Assembly (NCBI RefSeq): GCF_023159225.1
Contig: NC_063181.1
Span: 23,028,073 to 23,092,072 of the forward strand
Direction of reading: 5' to 3'
Length of the DNA stretch: 64,000 nucleotides
Source of the DNA: Perognathus longimembris pacificus
Lineage: Eukaryota; Chordata; Mammalia; Rodentia; Heteromyidae
Part shown: positions 38,212-50,850 of the stretch, in pieces
Numbering within the stretch: the stretch's first letter is position 1
Layout: each line of letters starts with the position of its first letter
Notes under the pieces: model-generated
Told to the model about the DNA's origin: nothing
Databases searched by the model: none
The model's input: only the letters and a program-made list of their open reading frames with translations
Made by a program: the position numbers and the translations under genes

Positions 38212-38784
38212 AAAAATCTTCTGTTGGCTCACAAAGCAATGTAGATCCCATTGTAGGTCACAAAATAATATATAAAATATTTACCGTCATTTTTTTCTCA
38301 CAAATATAAAAACTATAAGAGGGGAACACATAATAAAAGAAGTATATTGAATGAAACTTTATTCAGGTTCAACTTCCATTTGATAGTTTCAAAGGTAAAA
38401 TTTATATTCATAAGAATGTAAAACAAATATGAAATTTGGTTCTGAACTTACTCGAACAAACATCCCAATAGCTTTGGAAACCCCAAAGCCATTTGCTGAC
38501 ATTAAAAAGCCTCCATTCTAAGACTTTAGGAAGGATTCAAAGGTAGCTACTACATAAATGAAAACAAAAACATGATAGTTTTAATGTGAGATTATTATAA
38601 GCCAACTGTAGTTCCGTGGCTTTAAACTGGTTACATAGCAGGCATGATGCCAATGGTTAAAATGAAAAAATAGCTCATGAAGATTTATACTGGGGTCAAC
38701 ATGGATATATGATCTAAATAAAACCTAGTGAATATATTAGGGGTTTAAAACACAGTCTCATATCATGAGAATACAATCTGCTTT

Positions 38785-39135
38785 GGAGTCAGATAATACA
38801 CATTATTTTGTAATCCCAGATTCATTTAAAATATTCTTTAATTAATATTACTTTTTTATTACCTGTCTTGTCCAGGCTGGTCTTGAACTCCTCAGCTCAA
38901 ACAGTCCTCTTACCTAAGAGCTCTCAGTAGCTAGGACTAAAGACTCTCACCATGTTGCTTGGTGTATTGACTTAACTGTGAAATCACCTACAAAGTATTA
39001 AAATTAGAGGTTGATTTCCAATGAAATAGTAATAATTAATAATCATGAAATAATAGCAATATTGGGAGTGTTAAATGAAATAATGTTAAGTAAAACATCT
39101 AGTACATGACAGGCATCCCATGAATATTTTTTAAT
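38785..39135 (+). mobile_element. MIR relic split by a 7SL-like SINE
   Basis: CTGCTTTGGAGTCAGATAA resembles the MIR 5' part. After the minus-strand B1-like insert (38863-38962) the 3' part resumes with TTGACTTAACTGTGAAATC and GAAATAATGTTAAGTAAAAC. Confidence 0.55.
38863..38962 (-). mobile_element. 7SL-derived (B1/Alu-like) monomer, minus strand
   Basis: TGTCCAGGCTGGTCTTGAAC, then CAGTAGCTAGGACTAAAGAC: the reverse complement of the B1/Alu core. Confidence 0.8.
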
Positions 39136-39383
39136 TATGGCCAAACAAAAATAACATTGCATAGGTCTAGAGCACCTAAGAAATATCAGTAGATCAAATA
39201 TCATAATTTATCACAAAATAACTTGTGTTTTACAAATGATTAGAAACTTATTTTCTTAACTGGATTTTTTATGTCTGACTTTTGTTTATGTGTTAGCTAA
39301 GCCAAGAATAAAATTAAAATATAGTTGATTTTATCTTGGTTTTCTTGCTCTTACCATGTAATTTTAAAAATATGTGTATTTTT

Positions 39384-39459
39384 ATATTTTTTTATTATCA
39401 AACTGAATTACAGAGAGGTTACAGTTTCATACATTAGGCATTGGATACATTTCTTGTAG
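39384..39459 (-). mobile_element. Very short young L1 tail (76 nt), minus strand
   Basis: The complement of the last part of the L1 3' UTR, TTATTATCAAACTGAATTAC to GATACATTTCTTGTAG. A 10-bp repeat GTGTATTTTT flanks it at 39374-39383 and 39460-39469. Confidence 0.88.
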
Positions 39460-40689
39460 GTGTATTTTTCTAAGTAGGAATCTCAAGTCCAATGACCTAG
39501 TTCTTGAGAAGAAAAGTCTTCAAATATAGTAGATGGCAATTATTCATAAGTTTGATGTGTTTAATTAACTAAACTAGTAAATGTCTGTAATGAAGCAATA
39601 AAATCTTTGATAGATGCATTGTCTCTACACAAGTCAGGATTTATACCCCAGTTTTATTTAAGATATTGAAAGCTTTAGTTGTGTTTGGCACCTGGTGACG
39701 CTACAGTACAATTAAGTGAGAGGGTTATTTTACTTAATTAGAGTGAATCATTTCTTATTAATAGAAATTAAGATATCAAGGAAGAATGAATTAACTACTT
39801 CCTACAGGCCTTAAGTTTTTGTTGAACATGTAATTTAAATAAATTGCCATCACATGTAATATACATATATATATAATATTTTGATGATGTTTGGTTCAGG
39901 AAAACCAGTCACCTATAAATATTCATATATAGTAACCTATAACCAAGGGAAATGAATTCTTAATTATTTCTGACACATTTCTAGTCATTTTTCTGTGAAT
40001 ATAATCAAAGCTAAAAGGTCAGTGGTGCCTTTTTTGTAGTCTTATGTTACTCTGGTCACAATTAGCTGAAGTGATTTGATGATCGTCTTTGGATATGATC
40101 TATTCATTACAAAGCATTTTTCTTTCTTCCTAAGTAACTGCTTCACCTTCTTCATATTGTCTATGAAAATGTGCTTCAGTCCTCTTTAACTGGCTTGTGT
40201 GTCTTTGTGTATATGTACACGTATTTTATCTCTAATTATCGCCACTTGGTGATCTTTATCTTTTTCTTAAAATTAATTTTTGTTTAAAGCTGCCTTGGAA
40301 TTTCCTTCTCTAGGGTTTCATCACCAAATAATGTATACCTTGTAAAAAAATGCTTCTCTTTTCCCCCATTTCTTCTTTTTTCTTTTCCTTGATATGTCTA
40401 TCTTGCCTATCGCATTGCTTTCTCCTTGAATTTCAGAACTGAGGAAAAGCATGCTTTCTGGTTTACTATTCTAAGAATTTCTTCTTAACTTATCAGATTA
40501 TATTTTGGACATGCAATTAACCAACTAAGCCTAATAAATTCTATTTGGTAACCACTCTGATTCTGTTCTGACCCTTTTAGTGACTTTGCATTTCACCTCA
40601 TACTCTGAACTACTTTAAATGCTTTCAGAAGAAATCATATGTTGCACTTACATCTTGCACTAATGTAACATTGCTGCTTTCTGGTTATG

Positions 40690-40870
40690 CATGCTGGAAA
40701 AACCATTTGTTTTGAGCCAGACAGATCTGGATTTAAAGCTCAGCATTCGAGTAGCACTATGATGTTGATTTGGGTACTCATACATTTTTATTTTGTTTTT
40801 TTTTCATAAAATAAGATTGATAATACTTCATAAAGGCTTTATAATTGTCCATTTTAATGTCATATATAAT
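40690..40870 (+). mobile_element. MIR relic
   Basis: TTTTGAGCCAGACAGATCTGG followed by TTTAAAGCTCAGCATTCGAG is a good MIR 5'-core match. The 3' part is weaker. Confidence 0.6.
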
Positions 40871-41311
40871 GTACCTGGTGCTTCAGTTTATTTGCTTTTG
40901 GTTATTCTTTCTTTGTGTTATATATTAAAAGAAAAATATTTAATTTAGTATCTATAGAGGTAAATAACAGATACCAATAACAGTCATTATATAAAAGACC
41001 AACCAGCAAACCTGAACCCTCCTCCTCTTTCTGTTTTGGCTTTTTTGGAAGATGTCTAATCTAACACTTGGGGTATTGTGCCATACAGTAACTTACTAGC
41101 CTTTATGATGCTAAGAGGATCTTTCAAGATCTTGTGACAAACCTTCTATTTCATGAAGCACACGTGCAAAAATACTAAAAGATGAGTGTGTTGTGGCCCA
41201 CTTTACTACTCTTAACCTTATATCAGGAAGTATACCAGAAGTTGGGACTTGCTTATAAAAGCATGAAGGATAGGCTCCACTCTCATCATCATATTAAAAA
41301 AAGGTAGAAAG

Positions 41312-41515
41312 CAGTTGGGCATAGGAAGGTATATCTGTTATCCCAGCTACTTTGAAGGCAGAGATAGGAGGATCATAGTCTGAGGCCAGCAAGGAAAAAA
41401 AAAAGCAGGAGACCCTGCTTATGAATTATTATGAAAAATAATTAAGGCAAAAAGGACATTAGGATAGTGCCTGCATAACAAGCACAAAGCTCCCAGTTGA
41501 AACCTTAGTACCAGT
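41312..41515 (+). mobile_element. 7SL/ID chimeric SINE, older variant
   Basis: B1-like (TTATCCCAGCTACTTTGAAG, GAGGCCAGCAAGG), then an A-rich linker, then an ID-like body (GTGCCTGCATAACAAGCAC). Confidence 0.75.
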
Positions 41516-42008
41516 GTGTATATAATTTGATATATAATAATACTCTTTATCTCACAGGCTTGTATTTTATATAAAGTAAGATGCACATCACATCTACATT
41601 GTACAAGTTTAGGGGCAAAAATATCCTACATTTGCCCCCCTCCCAGCTTTTGACAAGGTAACAAAGTTTGTGTTTCCTTTATGTTAAAATAGCATATTTT
41701 ATAATAATGAAAACACATAATACATGGTGCAGATCTTATGAAGTTTAGTTTAAATCTGATAGTATTTCTTTGGTGTATAGTTGCCCAAATATATGTTCAC
41801 TGAGCTTTATTTCAACTCCTACCCTTTTAAAGTTGTATATATATTTGATTCATAAGGATGCCTTCTGCCTTTTTTTACACCTGAAGTTCTTTTTTTATTT
41901 GAAGTAAACTTAGATGTGTATCTGAAATTCTCTTTTCATTTCCAGTATTCAAGTATGAACTTAGGGTATGAGACTTCCTAGGCAGGTGGGCCTTTAGGCT
42001 TTCATTAT

Positions 42009-42535
42009 TTTTTTTAAATATTTATTTATTTATTGTCAAAGTAATGTACAGGGGGCTTACAGTTTCATATGTAAGACAGTGAGTACATTTCTTATCAAAC
42101 TTGTTACCTCCTCTTTTGTTTTTCTCCCACCTCCCTCCCTCCCCAGTTCTCTCCCCACCCTCCCCTGAGAGGTACATTTGGTTCACAGCATATTGTATTA
42201 TATTATATTGCATTGGTTCGCCTTTTACCCTTTGTCTCTCCATTTTGGCATTCCCGTTCCTTAGTTCCAGTAAATGTACATACAATACCCAGTGTACCAA
42301 GGTCAGTTAACAGTGACATCAGGGGTAAAGCCATGGGGAAGAAAGACAAAAGAAAAAGGCATAATTTCATAGGGTACATTAGAAACAACAACAACAAAAA
42401 TAAACCACTTATTTCCAAATCTTGTAGTTCATTTTACTTAGCATCATCTTATGTGATCATGTGTACATGGCTAATGAGCTATCGTGCTCCTGTGCTAGGA
42501 CTATCCTAGACAAGTACTAATTGTTTCCAAACCAT
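42009..42535 (-). mobile_element. Older L1 3' UTR, minus strand
   Basis: T-rich start, TTATTGTCAAAGTAATGTAC, a C-rich tract at 42126-42170, and a longer upstream part (AGTGACATCAGGGGTAAAG, AGCATCATCTTATGTGATCA). The same longer upstream part occurs at 58958-59400, so these two belong to a related older subfamily. Confidence 0.85.
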
Positions 42536-42559
42536 AGAGTTTCGAAACCATAGTTTATA

Positions 42560-42726
42560 TTTCTCTGGGTCACTATTTTTTAAGTCCTCATTGTTTGCCT
42601 GGCTCAGCCTGAACCACAATGCTATTCACATTTTCTAAGTAGCTGAGGGCCTGAAGAGCTCCACCGGCCTCCCAGTCTCAGCCTCCTTAATGGCTGCATA
42701 ACCAGCAGAAGCCACTACACCTAGCG
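42560..42726 (-). mobile_element. 7SL-like SINE, minus strand, diverged
   Basis: TTGTTTGCCTGGCTCAGCCTG, CAGTCTCAGCCTCCTTAATG and GAAGCCACTACACCTAGCG are the reversed Alu/B1 order. Confidence 0.6.
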
Positions 42727-44715
42727 TTCTCCTTTCCTAGCGTACACTTCTCAAATATGAAAGAACTTTCCTGAACAATTTTAAGCATAAATGACTATCA
42801 ATAGATAAATAAATTAGTAATAGTCTTACCCAAATAGGACTTTTAATGTGTTCTTTTTGTTTTCAGGAGGTAAAACTACCAACAGAAGGCATAAGTGATG
42901 CATTAAAATATGTCAGAAAAAGCGCTAATATAAACTGGTACCTTTGATGTCATGGTTTCTACCATTAAGTAAAACATGAGACAAACATGTAAAGCTTTTG
43001 AGCCTTGCTAACAATGGTTTTAAGGCCCAACTAACTTTTGCATATGTAGTCCAGTTGACAAACATAATCTGAAACAGAATTTGGTGCACGATTATAGATG
43101 TATCTAACTTAATGTGGTTAGTAGAAATGTTTCCTTTCATAGGATAGACCTGTGCAAAATGTTGTTACAATTAAATATAACCATAGCTGAATAAAAATAT
43201 AACTAACTCCCCTACTTACTTAGGACTTAAAAAGTGTGATACCCTAAAATATATTTGTGACAGACACCTTAACACTCTCTCTAGAATTACATTACTCCTC
43301 CTCCTCCACCCGGTTTTCAGTGATTGGTTGATGCATAATACTTTACTTAACATGATTGTGTTTTCATATTTGGCATAATTATATATTGGTTCAGAGGCAA
43401 TTCTTAAAGTGTTTAATTACTAATATTGCAACTTTTTATATAAAGTGTTACAAGCAGCCTTTGTCTCAAGCCATTTTTATACAGTTACTAATAGCCCATA
43501 TAAATTCAGGTAGGGGCAGTGGAATGTATCTTGTTTATAAGCTTTTCATTTAAGACATTATTCTTGCTGGGAGCACCTCCTAGTGTGAAAGTTGTCCAAA
43601 GATAATAGCACATCAATTCAAAAGCGTAATAGATTGGAGACTACAACATGCTATCAGCATGAAGAAGCAGTTTATCAGTCTTATAACGCACTGTGCCACA
43701 GCCAGAATCATTACATATTTGCTTTTATTTTCATGTGAAAATATATAATTTACATTTTATTGTTGATTGCTTACTTGGGGTATGTTTAATTTCTTATTTG
43801 AAACATTTTCCCTTAAAGTGCATATCAAAATTAATGTTAGGTAACAATAAAAGAAGAGACAATTCAATTAGTGAGAGTCTGAAATCTTTTTATAAGTCCA
43901 TAATATATTACCAACTATAAAACTTTTAGAAATAAATGTATAATAAGAATATTTTTATATTAGAAGCAAAATAATTAATTTTGTACTAACTCTGGCAAAT
44001 CTAGATTTGAGATATATAAGCTCATGCACAAATGGATAGTCATTTTTAATTAACAAATTAAATTGTCAAGATCATCACAAAAATACTGAATTTTAGTTTA
44101 TTAATGACTTATTGTAAGTTTTCTAATTTCTTAACTGTTTTGCATGGTTAGTAGATGTCTGTTACAAGCTTTTTCAGTTTTTAGACACCATTTACAAACT
44201 TTTATTCTTAGTTATAGCTTTTGTCAAATGCTACCCTATATCATTAGCAGAAGTTAGCATCATTAGTAGAAGTTAAATAAAAACTACACCTAATACTTTC
44301 AACTTTCTGCATACCAGTTAATTACTCTTTAGGGGTTCCTGCTTATAAACCTGAAAAGCATGTTTTAAAATAATTCATAAAGGAAACACTTTCTCTTTAA
44401 CTGCAATGGTAAGAATTCAGTATAGGATATTTCCCCCAGTCATGCTTTCACTCCTTCTGACCTTGAATAAGAGAAGTTTTATTATCATGTATTTTTGTAG
44501 ATCTGACATTCCACAGCAATGACCTTGTCTATTTTGTACTGGGCCACTACATGCAGTACTAGGAAGGTGACTGGGTAGCCAGGACTTTGTCCTCAAGAGT
44601 CTGAAAGGAGAAAAGTTAGGAAAAGGCATGTTATGCAGAAAAAGAAAACTATTTGATCTCTTTTTCTCTTCTCAAAAAAAAAACAACATATGTATAAAGG
44701 GAGTCAAAAATTATA

Positions 44716-44750
44716 TTTCTCTGTGCGTGTATGTGTGTGTGTGTATGTGC
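44716..44750 (+). repeat. (TG)n-rich microsatellite
   Basis: Interrupted TGTGTG run, about 35 nt. Confidence 0.8.
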
Positions 44751-45229
44751 ATATGCCATATATTTAGAAGATTTAGAATTGAACTTGGTGTCTCTGCTAG
44801 TAGAGGATGATTAGAAATATCACTTTCTTCTATAAATGTTAATATAAGTAATAAAGTTGAAGAAAGTTTTTGGAGGAAAATAAGATTATAAAAAAAATCA
44901 TCCCATCAGGAAGGTAAAGGACAGCAAGATAACATGGTCTTATGTAAAAGATAGTGAAACATCTTGGGAAGTTGTAAATACGCAAGGCAAATTGTCAGGT
45001 GGACTTGTACAAGGCTCAGAAACATATATTAAGTTGGACTTTGAGAAAGGGAAAGGAAATCCCTAACTAAGGTACTTGTGAAACAAGACACTGCTGATAA
45101 AAATAATTTTTAAAACACTAGGGAAATGAAGTAGAGCTTCAACACAAAAAAGATATAAAAATTCAATAGAAATAAAATAAGAGCCAGTAAACATGGGAGA
45201 TGCTTAAGCAGCAATGACAGAAAAGACAA

Positions 45230-45554
45230 GGGGGTTGAGCACATGAAATCATAGCTACTGAGGATGCTGAGATCTGGAACATTTAAGACCAGCTCTGGGA
45301 AAAAGTTTTGAGGAAGCCTATCTCAACCAAAAAATGTCAGGTGTGGTGGTAAAAGCCTGTCATCCTAGCTAGTCAAGAAGCATCAAGAAAGTGACTGCAG
45401 TCCAGGCCAGCCTGGACAAAAATATGAGATCATTTTGAAAAAAGCAACTAAAGTAAAAAGGGAGGAGATCATGACTCAAGTGTCAAAAAACCTGTCTAGC
45501 AAGCATAAGGACTTGAGTTCAAACCTCAGTACTACAAACATAAATAAATAAAAT
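45230..45554 (+). mobile_element. Trimeric SINE: 7SL - 7SL - ID
   Basis: The first B1-like unit (ATCATAGCTACTGAGGATGC) ends near 45330. The second (CAGGTGTGGTGGTAAAAGCC, CATCCTAGCTAGTCAAG, GTCCAGGCCAGCCTGGAC) runs to about 45425. The third is an ID-like unit (ATGACTCAAGTGTC, AGCAAGCATAAGGACTTGAG), ended by (AAAT)n. The same order is seen on the minus strand at 62071-62383. Confidence 0.75.
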
Positions 45555-45782
45555 GAAAGGGACAAGGAAAAAATAGGGAAAATTTAAGGAGAAATTGATA
45601 CTAAAAAAAGGGAGATATTGAAAGTAAAATACATATGTGTGTACATACATACATACGTACATGTTTGAGCTGTTTGAGGTCCAGTTGAGATCCAACGGAT
45701 TGACCCTTAAATTGTACGAATTGCATTTTGACTGGGAAATGTTCAAGTTAAGGTGAAGCTCAGAAAGTAATAAGCCAACAGC

Positions 45783-45860
45783 CCTCCCTGCAATGGTTCT
45801 CCAAGTGTGATCCCTGAACCAGCATCAGTTACTGAAGTTCCATCCTACCAGACCTGCTAG
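45783..45860 (+). mobile_element. MER5-like hAT-Charlie DNA transposon relic
   Basis: CAATGGTTCTCCAAGTGTGA, TCCCTGAACCAGCATCAG, then CTACCAGACCTGCT match the known terminal region of MER5-type elements. Ancient and non-autonomous. Confidence 0.55.
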
Positions 45861-48800
45861 CTTTTTTCATGTGATCATCATCTGACTCTCCTATAACCTA
45901 AAGCTTCAAAAGCGCCAATTCAATATATGGAATGGTCTCTCAGCTACATTTCTATTTATATTGTTGGCCAAATCCTTGCTAAATAAATTCACAAGTCCTA
46001 CCTGAACTTGTGATTCCATAATCAGTCTGGCTACACTGTTTTTGTATAAAAGATGGGTGGCCATGGAATAGAAGCTTGTGCAGCTGAATGGCAGTGAGCT
46101 TCTCCCTAAAAGTTCACAGCAGAATCCTAAGTCCCAGCATCCTTAGCTGATAGAGATTTCCTTCCCATATAACTAAGTATTTAAGCACAGTAAGTAATTG
46201 TACTGGGTCTCTCTGGGTGTCTTTAGAGATTAACTTGCCAGAAGTAAGGGAAACAAACAGTTAATCCAAATCTTAACTAAGAATGTGTAATTTTCTGTAT
46301 GGACTTGATTTTTTTAGTTTTCTGTTTAAAATAGCTGTATGAAATTGTTCTTTTACATCTTTTACATTATGTAAAGTACATCATCTAAATAAACTGTTTT
46401 TTTGCCCATTTAATTAGTTTTGAATGTATGGATAAATATACATTGAGCAGATCGTCCAGTTGATTTTAAAATATAAAATTCAGAATTTGGTAGTGAAAAT
46501 TCCAAGGACTGTGAAAAACATAGGTTTGAACTGTGAAAGGGCTTGGGTGAAATACCACTAACACGTAGATCCTTGAGTTCTTTCAAATATGTACTGGTGG
46601 ATAATTTGGGCTGATTTGCTTTCTGCAGTATTTAATAAATATATTGTCATTTCAAGATAGGACAGTAAGTAAAATGAATGATTATACGCAAAATGGAAAG
46701 GTAACACAATAATACTTGTTATATTCTAACAGTGTTTTAAAGTATTTTAAGATGCACTCTAGGCAAATTATCTTTTGTTTTGACATCAAGTGACTAAAAC
46801 TATTTTGACTCAGTAGTTAATTTTAGTTTTCATATATTTCCAGGTAAATTTAATCCACAAGTCTGGGATTCATTTGCTTTAGATCTGAAAATGTAATTTT
46901 GGAAAAGTCGTTTGATGTTGAGGAAATCTTATGAGACCTTTAATAAGCCTCTTAAATCCAGAAAGTTATATTTTGCCAGAAGGAAAAAGGAACCTACATT
47001 TCTATTACCTCTTAAATTGGAAACTTGGATATTGAAAAGGTGGGAAATTTGGCCAAATCCAGCCCATCTTTCTTCTCCATGGTACATTGTCTTTGAAATC
47101 AGAGTATCTCATTTCAAGAAAGCAGTCTGTATCCTAGGTCACTTCTTATTGATTTACCTACAAACATCAGTAGAAAGCAGGGCATGGAGACATATTATTT
47201 TTAACTGTTTACATTTAGTGTAATGTAAATTACTCTCTTTGTCCAACAAAGAAGGTAAGAAGAGGAAGGCAGCATCAGCATTTCCTGTGCTGCAGTGTCT
47301 TTCTCCCTGTAGAATACAGTAGATGATATATGCAGTAAAAATATTTCTCCAGGTGTCTCTGTGTCACTAATAAAGCTTTCAACTGAGCCTTAGGGACAGA
47401 AGCTGAACAACAACTGCTACACTATTTATTCCAATCACTTGCTTTGTTAATCTCCAAAAAGGTTTTTAATGCTGTATAAAACATTGAAAAAAAAAGAACT
47501 GTTTTCTGTGGAGATAACCACTTATGAAGTTAAGCTAATTAAAATTTCATTCAGTACTTGCACACTTTCTCTTTGACTTTAATTTTCACTCTTAATCTCC
47601 CATTGAGGAAATGGCTCAAACCACTTTGAATAATTCTGTAATACATTTTCAAGGGATGTTTTTCATCTGGGTCCCTATAATTTCTGACTTATTACTATTT
47701 ACTTCATATTAGAAGAATAACATGATTATATTAATTCCTGAACAAAAGACTAGTATTAACTCATTTTTCCTGGTGATTCTTACAGGCTTATTATAACTTG
47801 TTTATTTTATACTTAAAGTTGGGATCTTCTTAAATAAGCATTGATGTATTAATATTATAAATGATATAAAAGTAACATTTAAATTTTCCCCCACTTTACC
47901 ACTAAAAACCTGATGTTACTATATTTTGTAGTTATTAATTTGAAAGACAACAGCAACTGATCAAAAGGGAAAAGTTACTAAGGAACAAACCAAAATTACA
48001 TACCTTTTAGGAGGTTGAGCACAAAAAAAGACAAAATAAGCTATAAATCATAACAAGTAATTACAAGTGGCCTGAAGTAAAAGGAGATAAAGAAAAAATA
48101 ACCTGACATACAGAAGTCAGTAAACCACGCAACTGTAATACTTAAATACCTTTCGTTTGGGGCTGAAAGAAAATCTGAAATGAAAATGTTACTTTGAGAT
48201 CTTCACTGCCTTTAGCAAATAGGAAGAAGTTGAGGTCTCAGAACACAAAACTTACCACTTTGGCAAAGGAGAAGAACAGAAATGCTTTGTGGAGGGGAAG
48301 AATAAACGGTTCTCTGGCATTTTGAATACTTGATCTAGGGTTACAAAGCAGGCAGGAAGGAAGAATTATGGAAAATTATCCAGAGTCCTTCAGTCAGAGA
48401 GACCCAAAGGATAAAATTACCAAACAATGACCAAGAAGGTGGGAATAGAGAAGCAAAGAAAGATGGAGAAATTCCATCTTTGTCCTAATATTAAATTTGT
48501 ACATCCCAGTATCCATTAAAAATATGAAGCACAACCAAGGCTGGATGCTGAAATGGAAAGGTTTGTCTGAAAACAGATCAACAAAAGAAACAGATCTTTC
48601 CACTTCCAAAGACAAATAGCCACCATTCCACCATTAATTGTGTTTAATCTAGAGTAATCCTTGCAGTGGATGTGATGAGAGCTGTATAGCATTACGAGTT
48701 AATGATGCAGTGGGGTTCTACCATTCCTGTCTTCTTGTTGTTGTTGTTAAATAGAATTCCCCTCAAGATTCTTAAGCCACAAAGCAACTGTTAGTGCTCA

Positions 48801-49640
48801 GTGACCTTCTGCACCCGCTGTCTTTAGGGCTTTGAAATTGATTTTCCTCATCTCAGTCTCTGATAGTCTCTCTTCAAGTGTGCCTCTCTAGTTCAGCACC
48901 AGAGTGAAAACAGCAGCATACGTAGCTGGGGAACTGGAGGCCGGCGTCATGTGGGCCATCATTAGAAAACATCAGAACAAAATCAGCCAGCTCCGCTGTG
49001 CTCTGTGTTAAAAAAGAAACTGCTGCCGCTTTATTGCTGAATACAATGGGGGATATTCTCTCAGGATTCACCTTTTTTTTCATTCCCAAATATGGTCTGA
49101 AGAGTAAAGAAAATTTCTGCCTTTATTCTCCAAGTCTCATGTGGATGCCGGGTCAAAACCGTATGTTTTTGATGATAATTTTTGCAGATTTTTTTAATAG
49201 ACATCAAAAGCATATTCCTGAAGCTGCATGACCTGGCAAAGAGTCAGAGGATGAGACACACAGTGACACACAGAAGTAGGTGGCTCACACAGAATGAGAT
49301 GACAAAATAATTTTCTCCTATGGAAAGTCGTAGTATAAGCGGTTTATATAGCTGAATCTCAATATCCATTTCAGTATTCATTAAATATTTGTGGACTTCT
49401 AAACATAATGGAAGCATTGTGTTTAACCTTGAAAGAGCCAAAACTGAGTTGTGGGCTTAAAGATACATATTAATCAGTATATACTTTGTCTGGGTTCATG
49501 TTTTATGTATTGCAGTAGAAAGGACATTGTTGCCTTTCAAAAAATAGCTTACTACCTGATCAGTGAAATTAAACCAGTTCTGCAAAATTTGAAACTATGG
49601 AAAATACATTGACATAGACTTTCTCTATTGTTCCTGTTTT

Positions 49641-49806
49641 TTGGCAGGACAGGGGTTTGAATTCAGATCCTCTTGCTTACTAGCTGGTACTCTACAAATT
49701 GAGCCATGCTTCTCTCATACTTTTTGCTTTCATTATTTTTTAAATAGGGTCTCCCTGTTTATCAGATGGGCCTGTTTACATTTCTGTATATCTCCATGCC
49801 CAGCCT
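49641..49806 (-). mobile_element. Old 7SL/ID chimeric SINE, minus strand
   Basis: Reversed ID-like part (CAGGGGTTTGAATTCAGATC, GGTACTCTACAAATTGAGCC), then reversed 7SL-like part (ATAGGGTCTCCCTGTTTATC). It directly abuts the next SINE. Confidence 0.65.
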
Positions 49807-49819
49807 TTTACTACTATTC

Positions 49820-50060
49820 CTTTTTCTTTCTTTTTTTTTTCTTTCTTGCCAGTCCTGGGGCTTGAACTCAGGGCATGGGTGTTGTCCCTGAGCTAGCACT
49901 CAATCACTTGAGCCACAGCTCTACTTCCAGCTTTTCTGTGTGATTAGTTAGAGATTAGTGCCTCATGAATGTTTCTGCCTGGGTTGGCTTCAAACTGAGG
50001 TCCTCAGATCTCAGCCTCGTGAATAGCTAGGATTATAGGCATGAGCCATGGCACCTGGCT
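49820..50060 (-). mobile_element. 7SL/ID chimeric SINE, minus strand
   Basis: T-rich tail, GCCAGTCCTGGGGCTTGAAC, ATCACTTGAGCCACAGCTC, then CAGATCTCAGCCTCGTGAAT and GATTATAGGCATGAGCCATG. Complete and moderately diverged. Confidence 0.9.
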
Positions 50061-50773
50061 TTTGCTACCATTTCTAAGACCTCTTCACAAGTGTATTTTG
50101 CCATATTTGTTTTGAGGCTTAATTTGACCCAAAGGAATTAGTCTGCCCACAAATGACGTTTGTTTGTGAAATGTTTTAAAAATATACCAATTTAAACTTT
50201 TACTTCTACCTACATATTAGAAAAACATCTGAAAATATAAAAGACACATGATTTTAAAACACAAAGTACTAGTGATCTGACTCATCACTCACTGTTTCAT
50301 AACATGTCCATGTTTATTGGGCTTGTGTATGGTCCAGACCCTAATCTGATGCTTTCCTAATATGGATGGTCAGTTAGTCAAAGGAGAAAGAAATATACTT
50401 TTGAGATTTGGAGTTGTAGCAACAAAACAATGCAATTGAGTTCTATTTTTCTCTTGCAGCAGTGAAAATGAATTTATGTATTAAGTTAGATTTCTTCTTA
50501 ATCTTTAAACGGTTGTATAAGGCGGTACAATTTGGCATGTCTCTTATTCTCCAGTGCATGTGGATCAGTCACCCCTTGCACTTTTCTCCTCCGTTTTTCC
50601 TACCTCTTTACCCTGGAGTCATATCCCGAGTCCCATTTCATTATTCACATATGCCCACTGAGTATTACAACTGTATTTGTCCCTCATTCTCTTTGCTGTT
50701 CATCCACCACCTCCCATTAGTACCCAAGAGGTAATATATTGATCAGTAATATATTTTAAAATATATATTTTGT

Positions 50774-50850
50774 AAGGGAGTGCTGGGAATTGAGCCCAGG
50801 AACTCACTCATGCTAGGCACCTGCTCTTCCACTAAACTACACATCCACCT
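50774..50850 (-). mobile_element. ID monomer, minus strand
   Basis: GTGCTGGGAATTGAGCCCAG, ATGCTAGGCACCTGCTCTTC, CACTAAACTACAC is the reverse of a plain ID body. Confidence 0.75.

Noticed and set aside
46912..47223. Open frame of 103 codons
   Set aside because: Lysine-rich from A-rich DNA, with no motif and no exon-type borders.
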